From: Cercophora sp. LCS_1
Taxonomy: Eukaryota > Ascomycota > Sordariomycetes > Sordariales > Lasiosphaeriaceae
Length of the DNA: 64,000 nt
Reading direction: 5' to 3'
NCBI GenBank assembly: GCA_036250225.1
Contig: JAPZLL010000017.1
Coordinates: forward strand, 372,001-436,000
A model generated the notes under the pieces. That model did no database searches and was not told the DNA's origin. It saw only the letters and a program-made list of their open reading frames with translations. Shown one piece after another: positions 20,211 to 30,862 of the stretch. Every line of letters begins with the position of its first letter. Positions within the stretch are counted from its first letter, which is position 1. The position numbers were made by a program, and so were the translations under genes.

Positions 20211-21554
20211 ATGGTAGGTCCATCAAGGTCGGAATGCTCCCAATGGTCAGTTTGCTAACGTCAAGAATAAAAAGTACGGAGGCATTCCAGGTCTTCAACA
20301 ACGGACGGAATATCTGAGGAGGAACACGGATCGAAGCAGGCATATCACTAAGAAATAAATAAGGAATCAAAATGCAAAACTTATGTTTTCAACTTCAAGC
20401 AATGCGGGTCGGTAGATAGCCCAAAGTTTTTCAATTCAGTATCATCTTGTTCAGCCCGCGAATATCGACGGCCATTCGACCCTTTTTGGTTCCGTCGGGT
20501 AGGATTCTCCATGCCACAAACACGGGGAATGCGAATGGGACCTGTTTCCTCGTTCAGCTGACTTTCATATCTTCGGTCAGTTGACGAATGTTCGTTCTGA
20601 CGATCTCTCGCTCGGTAGGTCCCAGCGGGTAGACTCTGGAGTGTTTGGATGTCAAATTTGTCAAGAAACATCTCAGATGCCACAAACGAGGTAACCCGTT
20701 TACTGTCTCTAAAGATCGCAGGGGTAAAGTGATCACTCGCACGCCTCTTCAAATTGTTTCGATCTGTTGGCTTGTTTTTCGGAGGACCGAACAATAAGAT
20801 TTACAGTGGTGAAAGCAACGACTGCCCTGATGCCTTTGAAGTCCATTGTTGCTGCCTTGAGTTGATGGTCAAGTCCTAAATTCCGAGCAAAATATTGATC
20901 GAGATCTCAGGCAGATGCGATGCGCTGTTGACCTGCCGGATGATGTATATTGGGCCACCCCGCAACCGTCGAGTTGAAGGATGCCGTGTAAGTGCATTCT
21001 GTGGCTTCCCGCATGACACCCCCCAAAATTTATATATGTACGGTAAAATAAACGGCAAGTTTCATTGTAACCTCTATTACGGCCACCATTGCGATTTACA
21101 ACCGCCAGAAAACCAACGCCCAACGTATAGTGGGCTTATTCTCGCCCATTTTACGGCTCTGGACATTCTCGCATTGTTCGTTGGAGACCTGGATAATGAC
21201 GAATCGGAGTTCCCACAGCTTTTCTGCTATATTTTGATGTTTGGTTGTGGAACCTTTGGCCTCACGGCTCTTATATGGTGGTATTGCACCGGTAATAGCT
21301 GAGTTTTAGCAGCCTACCTTACCTTATCTCTTGTGTGTGTGTCTCTCTCTCTCCGTTTCCTCTGACAGAACAGATCAGCTACCTGTCAGTATATAGGCAT
21401 GGGCCGTGCCCTTGCCTATGTAACTACCAATGCATGACCTGTTCGATAGGGGTGTCCCCACGACTTGCCCCCCTTTAAAAAAAAAAAAGCGATGCGCCCT
21501 CGCGAGAGATCTCAAAAACTCAACTTCCATCGTCCCTCGTCCATCGTCAAGAGC
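20211..21554. other. Gene-poor AT-richer interval
   Basis: A Cys-containing frame without its own ATG lies at about 20900-21300. A short upstream ATG frame (MPLKSIVAAL near 20830) could be joined to it only with a weak GTTGAT donor, so no gene is called. The minus frame 20381-20794 lacks any recognisable feature. A TC-rich run sits near 21340-21352 and an A10 run near 21478-21488. Confidence 0.3.
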
Positions 21555-21884
21555 CTATTTGCCGTCCTTCTTCAGCTCCTCGATCTTGCGGCGTCGATCT
21601 TCCATCATCCGGACAATCTCCGCGGTCATCTCCTCCTTCTGAACCTTATCGGCCCCTTTGTCTATTTTGACTGTCTGCTCCCAGAACTTTAGGTACTCTT
21701 CCTGATTTTCCCGTCGGTCGATCATTTGTTGGTCGGTTATTCCGTCGTCCTCGAGATTGAATATGTCGCCTGGAATATTTCCGATGGGTTTTTGTGCGGT
21801 TGTGTTGTGTTGTCCAATTGCGGCGATGGCTCTCGTGTCCTCGCCGATGTGTGCACAATCTTCGATGTTGCTTGCTGGCCTGTT
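21555..21884 (-). CDS. C-terminal exon of an unidentified gene (partial model)
   Basis: A minus-strand frame is open from 21884 to a TAG at 21555-21557. It encodes about 109 residues with coding-like composition, including PIGNIPGDIFNLEDDGITD, QEEYLKFWEQTVKID and a charged helical tail ending EDRRRKIEELKKDGK. It has no ATG near its start. The frame is closed upstream by a TAG whose last two bases (AG) could be an acceptor, or CAG a few bases further in could serve. The 5' exon or exons would lie in 21.9-22.3 kb, but I could not identify them. No domain is recognised. The tail looks like a short coiled coil. Confidence 0.4.
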   Translation of the reverse strand, partial: NRPASNIEDCAHIGEDTRAIAAIGQHNTTAQKPIGNIPGDIFNLEDDGITDQQMIDRRENQEEYLKFWEQTVKIDKGADKVQKEEMTAEIVRMMEDRRRKIEELKKDGK

Positions 21885-22868
21885 CTATTGTTGACCACCA
21901 GCGGACCCCATGGACATTGGCACTTGTCTTGTCGACAGCTTGCGGGTTGCAATTGACAGATACACGTCGGGAAGCTAGACGCGGACAGGCTGGCTAGCTG
22001 GCCGGCGCTGACATGGAGCGTTAGGTTTCGCGACTCAAGCCTCGCTCATCAGGGATCTAGCCCTAATAAAGTGTCCCGGGCCTGTTATGCCAGTAGTTAC
22101 GGTGGCTTTGCTGGTTTGTGGTTGTTTGCGGAGATGTTGCATCGATGCTAGCCTGAGCTTCCCTGACATCATTGGGGCAAGCCTGGAGAGATTTGGAAGC
22201 TCTTATCAGGTAGGTACCTAGGCATGAGAATTACCTAGGGGCTCCTTTAATATTCCAAAGCGTCAAACAAAGTTTCGAGGGCATTAGATAACTGTTTTTA
22301 GCACTGCGACTAATATATTCTCGCGTGTTGAAATATAAACTTACATGTCAAAATGATTTAAAGCGGCGTTCCTTGTGTTGCTTTACGCATGGCTCCTTTT
22401 CAACGAGGGCTCTTCCTGGCAAAAAGGTTAGCGGGAAGTTGATCTGCTGGGAAGGAAATCGGGTATCCTAATGCAGCACTCGATATTTAAATCTTAAGAG
22501 ATGCGATTAAAAAGGCGATGGACTCTCTGTTGGCGCATCTTGGAGTTTACAACACCTGTCAAAGCCACTTGACGTTGCATTGACTGGATTCCGTATGCAT
22601 GTTTTCTGTCACCTTATTGACCGAAATTCAGGGACAAGGGTTAGGGTTCGGCCCCTGAATAGCACCCCGACAACGCCCCGCACTCCCTCACATGCATGTT
22701 CACGATCAACCGTCGCCAAGCGGCTTCCCTTCGTCCAGCCCACCCGCTCACCCACCACCAGCCTCCAGATCGTACGACCATGATGCTCCGATAGCACCTA
22801 CTTTAACCCCTCTCGCCTCCCATCTCCCATTTTTCTCCTCCTCCTTCGACCAATTTCAACCGCCCCAG
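21885..22868. other. Intergenic; motif-bearing region upstream of carnitine-pathway gene
   Basis: Contains TAGGTACCTAGG near 22211-22222 and a telomere-like GGGTTAGGGTT at about 22638-22648, roughly 220-230 bp before the hydroxylase start. The downstream frame can be read from an upstream Met at 22692, but the 59 extra residues look non-conserved. Confidence 0.4.
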
Positions 22869-24401
22869 ATGATGCGCCAACGCGTCCCCTCCACGTTCTT
22901 CGGGGCGCGCATCGCCGCCCCGCGATCGAACCTCGGCCCGCGATTTCTGCCCCGCCTCCGCCAACAACCGGTAAGCACAGCGCCCAACCTCAAAGCCCCG
23001 AGCGACGCCTCTGGCGCCGCGCGCAAACCGAAAGGGCTGGCCGGAGACCTGCACAAGAAATTCGACGTTCCACTTGCCTCCTTGCGCGCGCAAGCGCAGC
23101 TGGACCATCTGAACGAGGAAGCCCAGAAGAACAAGGTCTTGAACGCCGCCTATGCCGATGAGCAGGACGCTATCATAATCAACACCGTGGAAAAGAGCCT
23201 GCCGCTTCCGACGCTATGGCTCCGCGACAAATGCGCGTGCCCGCGCTGTGTTGATCCCGACTCGGGGCAAAAGAACTTCTCGACAACCGATATTGCCGAT
23301 AAGCGGGAGGTCGACAGCGTTAAGCTTATAGAGAGCGGTGATCTTCACGTCGTGTGGAGGAGCGATGCGCCGAGCGGCGATGCGCTTCACGAGTCGACTT
23401 TCGCGGCCTCCGAGGTGTCGGGGTGGGTGACTGGCCTGCGATGGGAGACGCCGCTCAGGCTACCAGTCCAAAGGACGCTGTGGAATCGCGCGACATACGG
23501 GAAGATCCTAGCCGAGGGGCGGTGTCGGGTCACGTATGAGGACTGGGTCAATAACGAGGAGGCGTTCTGGAAAGCGTTTGGGGATCTGGCTGAGACGGGC
23601 TTGGTCTTTGTGACTGGGGTGCCCGAGGCCGAGACAGCGGTCGAAGGGATTGCCGAGCGGGTGGGTGAGATCCAACACACGTTCTACGGCAGGACGTGGG
23701 ATGTCAGGTCCAAGCCCAAGGCGGAGAATGTGGCCTACACGAGCCAGTTTCTCGGGCTGCATCAGGATCTGATGTACCACAACCCGATTCCGCGGCTGCA
23801 GTTCCTGCACTGTCTTGCCAACAGCTGCGCCGGTGGCGAGTCCCTCTTCAGCGATGGTGTCCGCGCCGCATATGAGATGCGGGAGTTCAGTCCACAGGAC
23901 TTTCACGTTCTCGAGACTATCCGGACGGGTTTCCACTACGACAAAGGCGGGCATTACTACAATTCTGCTCTTCCTCTTATTTCTGTTGGGCCTTCAGAAA
24001 AGGTGAGCCGAATCCAGTATACACACTGGGCGCCGCCTTTCCAGGCACCATTCCCAATGCCGCCTAATTCAGGCGACCTTGTGAGCTGGAAGCGCGCTGC
24101 CACCGAGTTCCAGAGGAATATCGAGGCACCGGACAATATGGTCGAGGTGAAGCTCCAACCTGGGGAGTGCGTCATATTTGACAATCACCGACTACTACAT
24201 GGCAGACGACAATTCGCGGCGGGCGAGGGACATAGGTGGCTCAAGGGGACCTATATCTCTGGCCAGGTCTATGAGGGCAAGGAGCGACAGCTCCAGCAGA
24301 GAAGGGGCGTAGTGTTGCCCGCTGTGGACCAAAATCTGGAGCTCCTTGATTCTGCCGAGGCCGCACAGGCCAAGGAACAAGCCCTTGCGTCAGGGAGGTA
24401 G
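22869..24401 (+). CDS. Gamma-butyrobetaine/trimethyllysine hydroxylase-type 2OG-Fe(II) dioxygenase
   Basis: Intronless. From the Met at 22869 the protein has 510 residues. I prefer this start because it opens an Arg-rich, acid-free leader (MMRQRVPSTFFGARIAAPR) typical of mitochondrial import. The upstream Met at 22692 adds Pro/Ser-rich sequence. An N-terminal zinc-binding DUF971-type domain has RDKCACPRC (Cys122, 124, 127). The C-terminal TauD/TfdA dioxygenase domain has the iron facial triad: HQD (His298, Asp300) in FLGLHQDLMYH, and the distal His444 in HRLLHGRRQ. The two-domain order and these motifs are those of gamma-butyrobetaine hydroxylase and its paralogue trimethyllysine hydroxylase, the first and last steps of carnitine synthesis. 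I cannot separate the two by eye. TMLH-like function is the alternative. Confidence 0.88.
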   Translation: MMRQRVPSTFFGARIAAPRSNLGPRFLPRLRQQPVSTAPNLKAPSDASGAARKPKGLAGDLHKKFDVPLASLRAQAQLDHLNEEAQKNKVLNAAYADEQDAIIINTVEKSLPLPTLWLRDKCACPRCVDPDSGQKNFSTTDIADKREVDSVKLIESGDLHVVWRSDAPSGDALHESTFAASEVSGWVTGLRWETPLRLPVQRTLWNRATYGKILAEGRCRVTYEDWVNNEEAFWKAFGDLAETGLVFVTGVPEAETAVEGIAERVGEIQHTFYGRTWDVRSKPKAENVAYTSQFLGLHQDLMYHNPIPRLQFLHCLANSCAGGESLFSDGVRAAYEMREFSPQDFHVLETIRTGFHYDKGGHYYNSALPLISVGPSEKVSRIQYTHWAPPFQAPFPMPPNSGDLVSWKRAATEFQRNIEAPDNMVEVKLQPGECVIFDNHRLLHGRRQFAAGEGHRWLKGTYISGQVYEGKERQLQQRRGVVLPAVDQNLELLDSAEAAQAKEQALASGR

Positions 24402-24723
24402 TCTCGAGCCGAGCATCGGTCGACATGAAGGACAGTTATCCGAGAAGGGCAGCGGAGGTCGGGGACATGGTCAAACAGGATACTCAAGTGTGGTCACGCC
24501 GTCGAGCGGGGGCTTCCAGATCCCCAGGCGCTCGCGCCCAGTCAGGCAATCGTTGAAGACCATTCATCTCGGGCCCAAACACCGTTGCACCGTACTGCGC
24601 TCTTGTGGGGGTATCTCATGACATTCGTGACAAGTCGACTAATACCATGGCTTTGTTCCAAGCCCAGACAGCCCCAGCCATTGTCTTTTACTGTTTTCCT
24701 CCCCGTTCTTCTCTTCTCTCTCC
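24402..24723. other. Convergent 3' intergenic region
   Basis: Lies between the stop of the plus-strand hydroxylase and the stop of minus-strand rps20. Only untranslated sequence is expected. Confidence 0.4.
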
Positions 24724-25186
24724 TTAAGCAGCAATCGTGACCTCAACCTCGACACCAGCCTCGATGTTGATGATGATCTGCTTGACGATCTCGGTCGGCG
24801 CAGTCAGATCGATGAGGCGCTTGTGGATGCGCATCTCGTAGCAGTCCCAGGTCTTGGAACCCTCACCGCAGGGGGTCTTGCGGGTCTATTCTCTGTCATT
24901 AGCCACCTGCCTCCAAACGCGTCGAGAAAGAGCAACGTACGGTGATCTTGAGGGTCTTGGTGGGAAGACGGACGGGGCCCTTGGCGCGGAGGTCCTTGGA
25001 CTTGGCGCGCTCAATGAGCTCGGAGCACACCTTCTCGAGCGAGGCGACCTTGCGCGAGGTGAGGGTGATGCGGATCTTGTGGACCTTCTAAAGACGACAG
25101 TCAGCTGTCAATCATCGCAAACGATCGGGGGCGTGAGAACGAACAGGGGCCTCGCCGAAGTCCTTCTCGGGCTTGTTGTACGACAT
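24724..25186 (-). CDS. rps20: 40S ribosomal protein uS10 (S20)
   Basis: Three exons on the minus strand: 25145-25186, 24941-25087 and 24724-24885, with introns of 57 and 55 nt, both phase 0. The product has 116 residues. After a short variable N-terminus (MSYNKPEKDFGEAP) the uS10 core follows: KVHKIRITLTSRKVASLEKV, then GPVRLPTKTLKIT, TRKTPCGEGSKTWDCYEMRI and HKRLIDLTAPTEIVKQI. Length and content are those of eukaryotic S20. It is a structural component of the 40S head near the decoding-side beak. The N-terminal tail carries Lys5 and Lys8. In yeast (Lys6/Lys8) and human the equivalent tail lysines are ubiquitinated by Hel2/ZNF598 on collided ribosomes. The gene is head-to-head with the Cue3-like gene. 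Confidence 0.97.
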
Positions 25187-25722
25187 CTTGACGGTTGGTT
25201 GGGTCTTGGAAGATCGATTGACCGATTGCTGACTTGTGCCCTCACGACTCGAATGGGATATTCGGCAAAGTGATGAAGGCGGAGAGTTGGCGATTTTTGT
25301 TGTTTGGCGGTGGTGGTGGTGGGAACTTTTTTGCCAGCGATTTTGCGGATTTTCGCTCGGGCGGTGTGTGATTGTGGGCTGGGGCTGCAAGGGCAGAATC
25401 GCTTGGCCCCACCTCGCCTTGGCGGGGGGTGGGCAGGGTCTCGGGCTTGGCGCGATTGATGACACATCCGGTGAGGGTTCAGGGCGGCGGATGAAAGGCA
25501 CCTAATCAACTCATTGAGCATCAAGCGGGCGTTTGGTCGTGATCGAAAGGAGCGTGGAACCTCACATTACTTTTAGTTTCGTTCGTTGTCTTATTTTGCT
25601 GCTTTTTCAGCCCTGGTCGGCATCACGCAGCATTTCGCCCGCGAGCGTCAGCTCTCTCACCCCGCGATTTGACTTCCAGGTCTTGGCATATCAGCACGGC
25701 ATTCTCCGTTTGTGTCTTCATC
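25187..25722. promoter_or_regulatory. Bidirectional promoter of rps20 and Cue3-like gene
   Basis: 536 bp between the two divergent start codons. It must contain the control sequences of both genes. Pyrimidine-rich tracts are visible on the uS10 strand, as is usual near ribosomal protein genes. No third gene fits here. Confidence 0.55.
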
Positions 25723-27582
25723 ATGGCCCCCGGATTGCCGAGCTTCGCGCTCTTTCCCCTAGCCGATTTGAGGGATCAGCTTTCGATTGATGAATGGGTT
25801 GGCTCGCTGGACGCCTGGCTCGTCCTTGTCGACAGCCATCTTACGCTCTCACAAACAGACTTTCGGAACATCTCCGTCAAAGATGAGAGTCTGGCCGCAT
25901 TCCTAGTGTTGTTCGTCAAGGAGGTCGCGTTCAACGGGGCTGGGATTTTGGGAAAATCACCGTCCGCCAAGAAGCTCCTCACCAACAGCTTTCAGCTCAC
26001 ATGCCGGCTTCTGGAGTCACCATCGCCACCAACAGGACTGGCCGAATGGGGATTCCTCGCCGATGTTGGCCGTGTATACGGCAAGAAGAGGACGGGTGCT
26101 CTTCTCGGCAGTTTGTCCAAGGCAGCACAGACTCAGTTAGACTCATCCCTGGCAGATCTTAAGAAGACCCTCATCAAGGATCTTGATTCTGGCATTTCTG
26201 GTGGCAAGCTTCGGTTCATCGAGGAGACGCTTGATCGACTCAACAATCTCATCAACGCCTCGCCGTCGATTGCGGAGTTCTTCCTCGCGGGTAGCGACTT
26301 TATGGATGGCCTCATAACCTGCTACAAGATTATGAACCCGCCCCTCCGCAAAGTGATTCTTTCGACAACCTACCTGTCTTTGGTCACCCTCGCCGAAGGC
26401 CAAAAGGCGTCTGCCCTCACCGACCACTTGTATTCTCTCAAAGCAGCTGCGACCGCACATAAATCCGGACCCCTCAACGCGAACGACTCACTCGTTGCAG
26501 AACTCGTCACCTCAACGCCCTTGCTCTCTCATCTCACGGCGAGGCTCACCTCACCCACAACCCGCACGACGAGCATCATAACCGACCTATCCTCCTTCCG
26601 CAAGCCCCAACCCTCCTTTCCAAGACCGAAACGAGCCCCCAGGCCATCAAAGGGCAAAGCCCCCGAAACCACCGCGGATCTCCACATCCACCACGCAACC
26701 TCCATCATCCAAATCCAGGACCTCTTCCCCCATCTCGGCACTGCCTACATCCTCCACCTTCTCACACACTACACCACCCCCGAATCCGTCATCTCCCACC
26801 TCCTAGACAACGACCTCGCACCCGAGCTCGCCTCCCTCGACCAAACAGCCAACATTCCACTCCACAAACCCCTGTCCCCGCGTCCAACTCCGCCTCTCCC
26901 CACAGACGACCTAGACCTCGACATCGACGTCTCTCGTCTACACGTCGGCAAAGCCGAATCCACCACAGCCCTCGCACCTCAACCCGCCCCAGCCAAAGCA
27001 GCCATCCTCTCAGCCCTCTTAGCCTTTGACTCAGACGACGACGAGCGGGACGACACCTACGACGCGGCGGACGTGGGCGGCACAGTCGACGCAGCAGGCG
27101 GCGAGGATGATACTCCTCTGACGGAAGGCGTCGAAGCCATCCTGTTCAAGAAATGGAGCGTCACGCCTGGATTATTCGCGCGGGATGCGGCTACGCGGAA
27201 GAATGGTGAACGGCTCAAGTTGCGGACGGAGACGGGCATGACGGATGAGCAGATTGAAGGGTGGGGAATCATGGTTGGACGGGATGGGCGGATGCAGAAA
27301 AGACTTGCTGCGCGGTTCGGGGAGTGGAGCGGGGAGCAGGCGGAGCTAGAAAGCACGTCTTGGAGGGAGGGAGAGGAGGGTGAGGATGGTGGGCAGGGGA
27401 GTTATCGCGGTGGACGGGGTAGAGGGAGGGGAGGCCAGGGCAGGGGTAGGGGTAGGGGTGGAGCGCCGGTCAGTGAGGATGTTGCGAGACGGAGGAAGGA
27501 AGCGAATAAGGGGAGCCGAGCGAACCATAATCGCAGAGACCAAAGGGCTAGAAAGATGGCGAGGGGTGGAATGACTGGGTGA
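25723..27582 (+). CDS. CUE-domain protein, Cue3/ASCC2-like (ribosome quality control trigger complex)
   Basis: Intronless. From the Met at 25723 (MAPGLPSFALFPLADLRD) it has 619 residues, close to yeast Cue3. An alternative Met at 25669 adds 18 residues. The N-terminal half is the helical ASCC2/Cue3 region (EWVGSLDAWLVLVDSHLTLS). The CUE ubiquitin-binding domain lies at about 322-363: HHATSIIQIQDLFPHLG through YILHLLTHYTTPESVISHLL. The C-terminus has an RGG-rich stretch and a basic tail, RRKEANKGSRANHNRRD, which resembles the conserved end of ASCC2/Cue3 proteins. In yeast and human this protein joins Slh1/ASCC3 and Rqt4 to recognise ubiquitinated collided 40S subunits and split them. It shares its 5' intergenic region with rps20, the gene of the main ubiquitinated substrate. 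Confidence 0.88.
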   Translation: MAPGLPSFALFPLADLRDQLSIDEWVGSLDAWLVLVDSHLTLSQTDFRNISVKDESLAAFLVLFVKEVAFNGAGILGKSPSAKKLLTNSFQLTCRLLESPSPPTGLAEWGFLADVGRVYGKKRTGALLGSLSKAAQTQLDSSLADLKKTLIKDLDSGISGGKLRFIEETLDRLNNLINASPSIAEFFLAGSDFMDGLITCYKIMNPPLRKVILSTTYLSLVTLAEGQKASALTDHLYSLKAAATAHKSGPLNANDSLVAELVTSTPLLSHLTARLTSPTTRTTSIITDLSSFRKPQPSFPRPKRAPRPSKGKAPETTADLHIHHATSIIQIQDLFPHLGTAYILHLLTHYTTPESVISHLLDNDLAPELASLDQTANIPLHKPLSPRPTPPLPTDDLDLDIDVSRLHVGKAESTTALAPQPAPAKAAILSALLAFDSDDDERDDTYDAADVGGTVDAAGGEDDTPLTEGVEAILFKKWSVTPGLFARDAATRKNGERLKLRTETGMTDEQIEGWGIMVGRDGRMQKRLAARFGEWSGEQAELESTSWREGEEGEDGGQGSYRGGRGRGRGGQGRGRGRGGAPVSEDVARRRKEANKGSRANHNRRDQRARKMARGGMTG

Positions 27583-27689
27583 GCTAGCAGAGACACGAGG
27601 AATTTGGTGTTATCATTGGTGGATTGTCATCTATCTACATGCTCATGAGGTGCCTAGCCAGAAAGCAATATACAAACGCCATCCATGCA

Positions 27690-29820
27690 TTAAAAATCCC
27701 ATCGACAATACTCCTTCATGGGCGGAACCTCGGGCATCACGCCGTCCTTAAATGCGCCAGTCGCCTGGAATGTATCCCATTGCTCCTTCACCTTAGGGTC
27801 CTCATACACCGTGTGATCCTTCGCCTCGGTCTCGTTTCTCGCTTCCTTCTCATTTGCATACTGCGGCGGCCCATCGGGGAACCAAATTCTGGTAATCTCC
27901 CCGTTGAAAGCCCTCGTTAGAGGCACAGGCTCTTCGGTTTTCCCAATCTTCCCATACTCGACAGGCTTGCCCTTCCACATGCGTAGCAGCTTGTCGGGGC
28001 CCCTGGAGCTATACGACGATACATCGGGATGTGCCCCTGTACCTCCCGCACTGGGTTTGAACGGGTCTTGGGCCGGGGGTTGTTGGAAAGATGAGCCGCC
28101 AAAGGCAGCCTTTGACGGCGGGGCCAATAGATTGTTTGGCTGGGAACCAAACGCTTGGCCCTGTGGTTGGGGGGTTTCCTTGGTCGGAACGCCGAAGGGG
28201 TTGTTTGTAGCCGCAGGCTTGCCGAAGGGATTGGCATTGAGATTGGATGCTGTAGGCTGACCGAATGGATTTGGTTTTGCGACCGGTGCGCCGAAGGGGT
28301 TTGCCGGTGCTGGAGTTGCGGTGCCGAACGGAGCGGACGTCGCGGGCGCGGGCGCGGGTGCGCCAAAAGGGTTGCTGGCAGCGGGTTGTGTAGCAGGCTG
28401 GCCAAAGGCATTCGTAGCTGGGGCTGCCGGTTGTCCAAAGGCGTTGGTCGTCGGAGCTGCCGGCTGACCGAAGGCATTCGTTGGCTGGGCTGGTTGGCCA
28501 AACGCATTGGCGGTAGCAGCCGGCTGGGTGGCACCAAATGGACTGGAAGCTGCCGGAGAGCCAAAGGGATTCGGTTTCTGGCCGAGAGCAGATGTCTGGC
28601 CGAAGGCGCTTGTCGGCTGCGATGGTTGACCAAATGCAGGCGCTGCAGCAGCTGGCGTAGCGGGTTGCCCGAACCCAGACTGCCCGAAAGCCGGCTGGCC
28701 AAAAGCTGGTTTTCCGAGTGCGCTCGGCGCACCGAAAGCACTTTGAGCAGCCGGTTGCCCAAATGGCGATGTACTTCCCAATGCCGCTGGTTGTCCAAAC
28801 GCTGGCTGCCCGAATGCTGAGGCAGCGGGTTGAGCGGGTTGGCTGACTGCTGGTGCTCCAAACGGATTGGGCTTCTGACCCAAGGCCGATGGCTGACCAA
28901 AAGCACCACCGGTGGAAGCTGGGGCCCCAAAAGGGTTGCTTGCCGGCTGTTGGAAGGCAGACGACGACAATGGCGCCGACCCAAATGCTCCCTTGTCCTT
29001 TGCAAACACCCCTGTTGGCCCTCCCTCAGGAACGCTTTGCCTGATTATGTCGACCCGATTCGGGTGCTTGTTCGCTCCGTCGATGATATACTGCGTCGCT
29101 TGGTTGAGGTTTGACAAGACATGTTGTATCTGTTGCTGCGCGGCCTGGTATGCGCTCTCGATCTGTTGAGCCTGCAGAGAAGAAATCAGCAAGAGACTTA
29201 CGAAGGAAGTGAAAGAGACATACCGCCGCTTGGGGGTTCCCGCTCATCGCACCCTGCATGTAGAGTAAGTGTACCTCCTCAAAGCTCATTTCTCTTGCCG
29301 GCCCTCCGAACAGTTGCTCCGGCGCATCCCTCCCCGGTCCGTAGCAGGAGAGGATCCATGGGGGGAGTTCCGACGTCAGGTCTCGGTGTATTATCTCGGC
29401 AGTCAGGCCGTAGGGAGGATCTGTGAAGCGGCCCCGCGCATTAGCTATGGGGGCCAGAGGTTACTGGCAGGCAGGCATTCGTACCAGTCGATCGGTTCCC
29501 CATGTTATTCGAAGGCGCCGCGAGCGCACCGAACCTGTTCGTATTTTGAGGTTGCTGGTAGCCCTGCTTCGCGGGGTGTTCGAATCGGCAGTTGACTGTT
29601 CGTTTGAAAAGGTTGTCAGCACAGATATGGAGAGGATTGACGCGCAAAAATGTTGCATAGGAAATTCCACCCGGAAAAAGACGTGATAGGTAGATTGTTC
29701 CGGCGACGATGCCATTGGTGTTGCGCGCATCGGGCGTCGCGCATGCAACCGGGGTGAGGACGACCTACCTCCATTGCGGCAGTTGCCCTGCTGCCAAAAT
29801 CTGCACACTGCGGGCGGCAT
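27690..29820 (-). CDS. CCCH zinc-finger FG nucleoporin (AMO1/Nup42-like)
   Basis: Four minus-strand exons: 29769-29820, 29485-29595, 29224-29420 and 27690-29171. Introns are 52-173 nt and the product has 613 residues. The first splice restores a CCCH zinc finger at the N-terminus, with Cys6, Cys14, Cys20 and His24 (CRFWQQGNC-RNGVN-CRFEH). Then come a conserved helical part (LTAEIIHRDLTSELPPWILS, MSFEEVHLLYMQG, AQQIESAYQAAQQQIQHVL) and a long Gly/Pro/Ala-rich domain with repeated FGQP, NPFG and AFGQ units. A conserved C-terminus ends PPMKEYCRWDF. This is the plan of cytoplasmic-face nucleoporins of the Nup42/NLP1 and fission yeast Amo1 type, which help mRNA export through Gle1. Localisation: nuclear pore complex. 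Confidence 0.9.
27980..28990 (-). repeat. FG-repeat-coding tandem region
   Basis: Degenerate direct repeats inside the nucleoporin gene encoding FGQP / NPFGAP / AFGQ units. They form the disordered FG barrier domain rather than a mobile repeat. Confidence 0.8.
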
Positions 29821-30862
29821 CTTTGCCTCGTCCGAAGATCGCTATCGTCGGAAAATCGGTCGGTTGGCGATCATGTCGCACTGAGCGTGCTGTGGTGTTT
29901 GGTGCAGTCGACCCGCGATGGCGCTGACGGGACGTTGTTTTTTCCAGCCTTTCAGCCTTGCAGCAGTGCGGAAGCTTGTGCCAGCGCGCCAAGCCCAGCT
30001 GCCACCCCACTGTGCACGGACGTCGCGCGCCCACCCGACCCCACGATCGGTGTTGGGGCTCCCCCCGCATCCCTGGACCAAGCTTCAGCTTTTAGTGCTT
30101 CCTTCGCCAGCCGAAGATCCCAAGTCAGTCCGGAAGACGAGGTACTTTGTTCACCAAATGGCTTCTCCAGTGTTCAATTTTCTGTTTTCCTGTCCCTTTT
30201 CTTTCCCTAGAACCCACCCAATCAATGAGCATACTCGCGATTTCGACGAGTCGACCGTTATGGTAGCCCGGAACGTTGGGATAACGAATCTCTGATGATT
30301 CGGCAACACCTCCCTACTATTTGACGGGGCAACTATCGTATCCTCCACGGAACAAGTATGCAAGACTGCGGCCTTCTTCCGCTTCACGTTATCATGCCCG
30401 ATTCCTGGGCAGCTCGGCTCAATGACTACCTCCGAAGTTTCACGGCAGCCGAAGCCGCACTGTGCGCCAACCTGTATTGAGAGAGCCGTCTCCTCCAACA
30501 ACCACGTTATGCACGGCAGATTTCCCTGCTATGGCTGACAAGGTTTAATAGCGTGGAATAAGCATCAATCAGAGCGCACACCGTAGCCAAAAGAGGAATG
30601 TCGACATCATCGCACCGCTGTTTGGGCCCAGGGCGTCTTATGCCGCGGTAAGCCGAGCACTGTTAGCACTGTGTCCACGGGAGCAAGTTCGAGGGAAACA
30701 AACGGCTTCCACGGCCTCGGGTGACATGAATGGCCAGTTAGCTTTTGGAGATTCCAATTCCATCGTCATCCTCGAGCATCTGACGCTGAGCTTAAATGGG
30801 CGTCCCCTCCCGCAAGTTCGTGTCACCACGTTGACCGTTGGCATCTCCATCAACGAAGCATC
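29821..30862. other. Divergent intergenic region, nothing identified
   Basis: About 1 kb between the divergent nucleoporin and P450 genes. Only short frames on either strand; no domain or splice pattern supports a gene. Confidence 0.4.

Noticed and set aside
20381..20794. 137-codon minus-strand frame in the AT-richer interval
   Set aside because: Polar composition without conserved motifs; not supportable as a gene.
20830..21300. Two-exon cysteine-rich gene joining MPLKSIVAAL to a downstream Cys-rich frame
   Set aside because: Requires a weak GTTGAT donor and leaves the 3' end unresolved.
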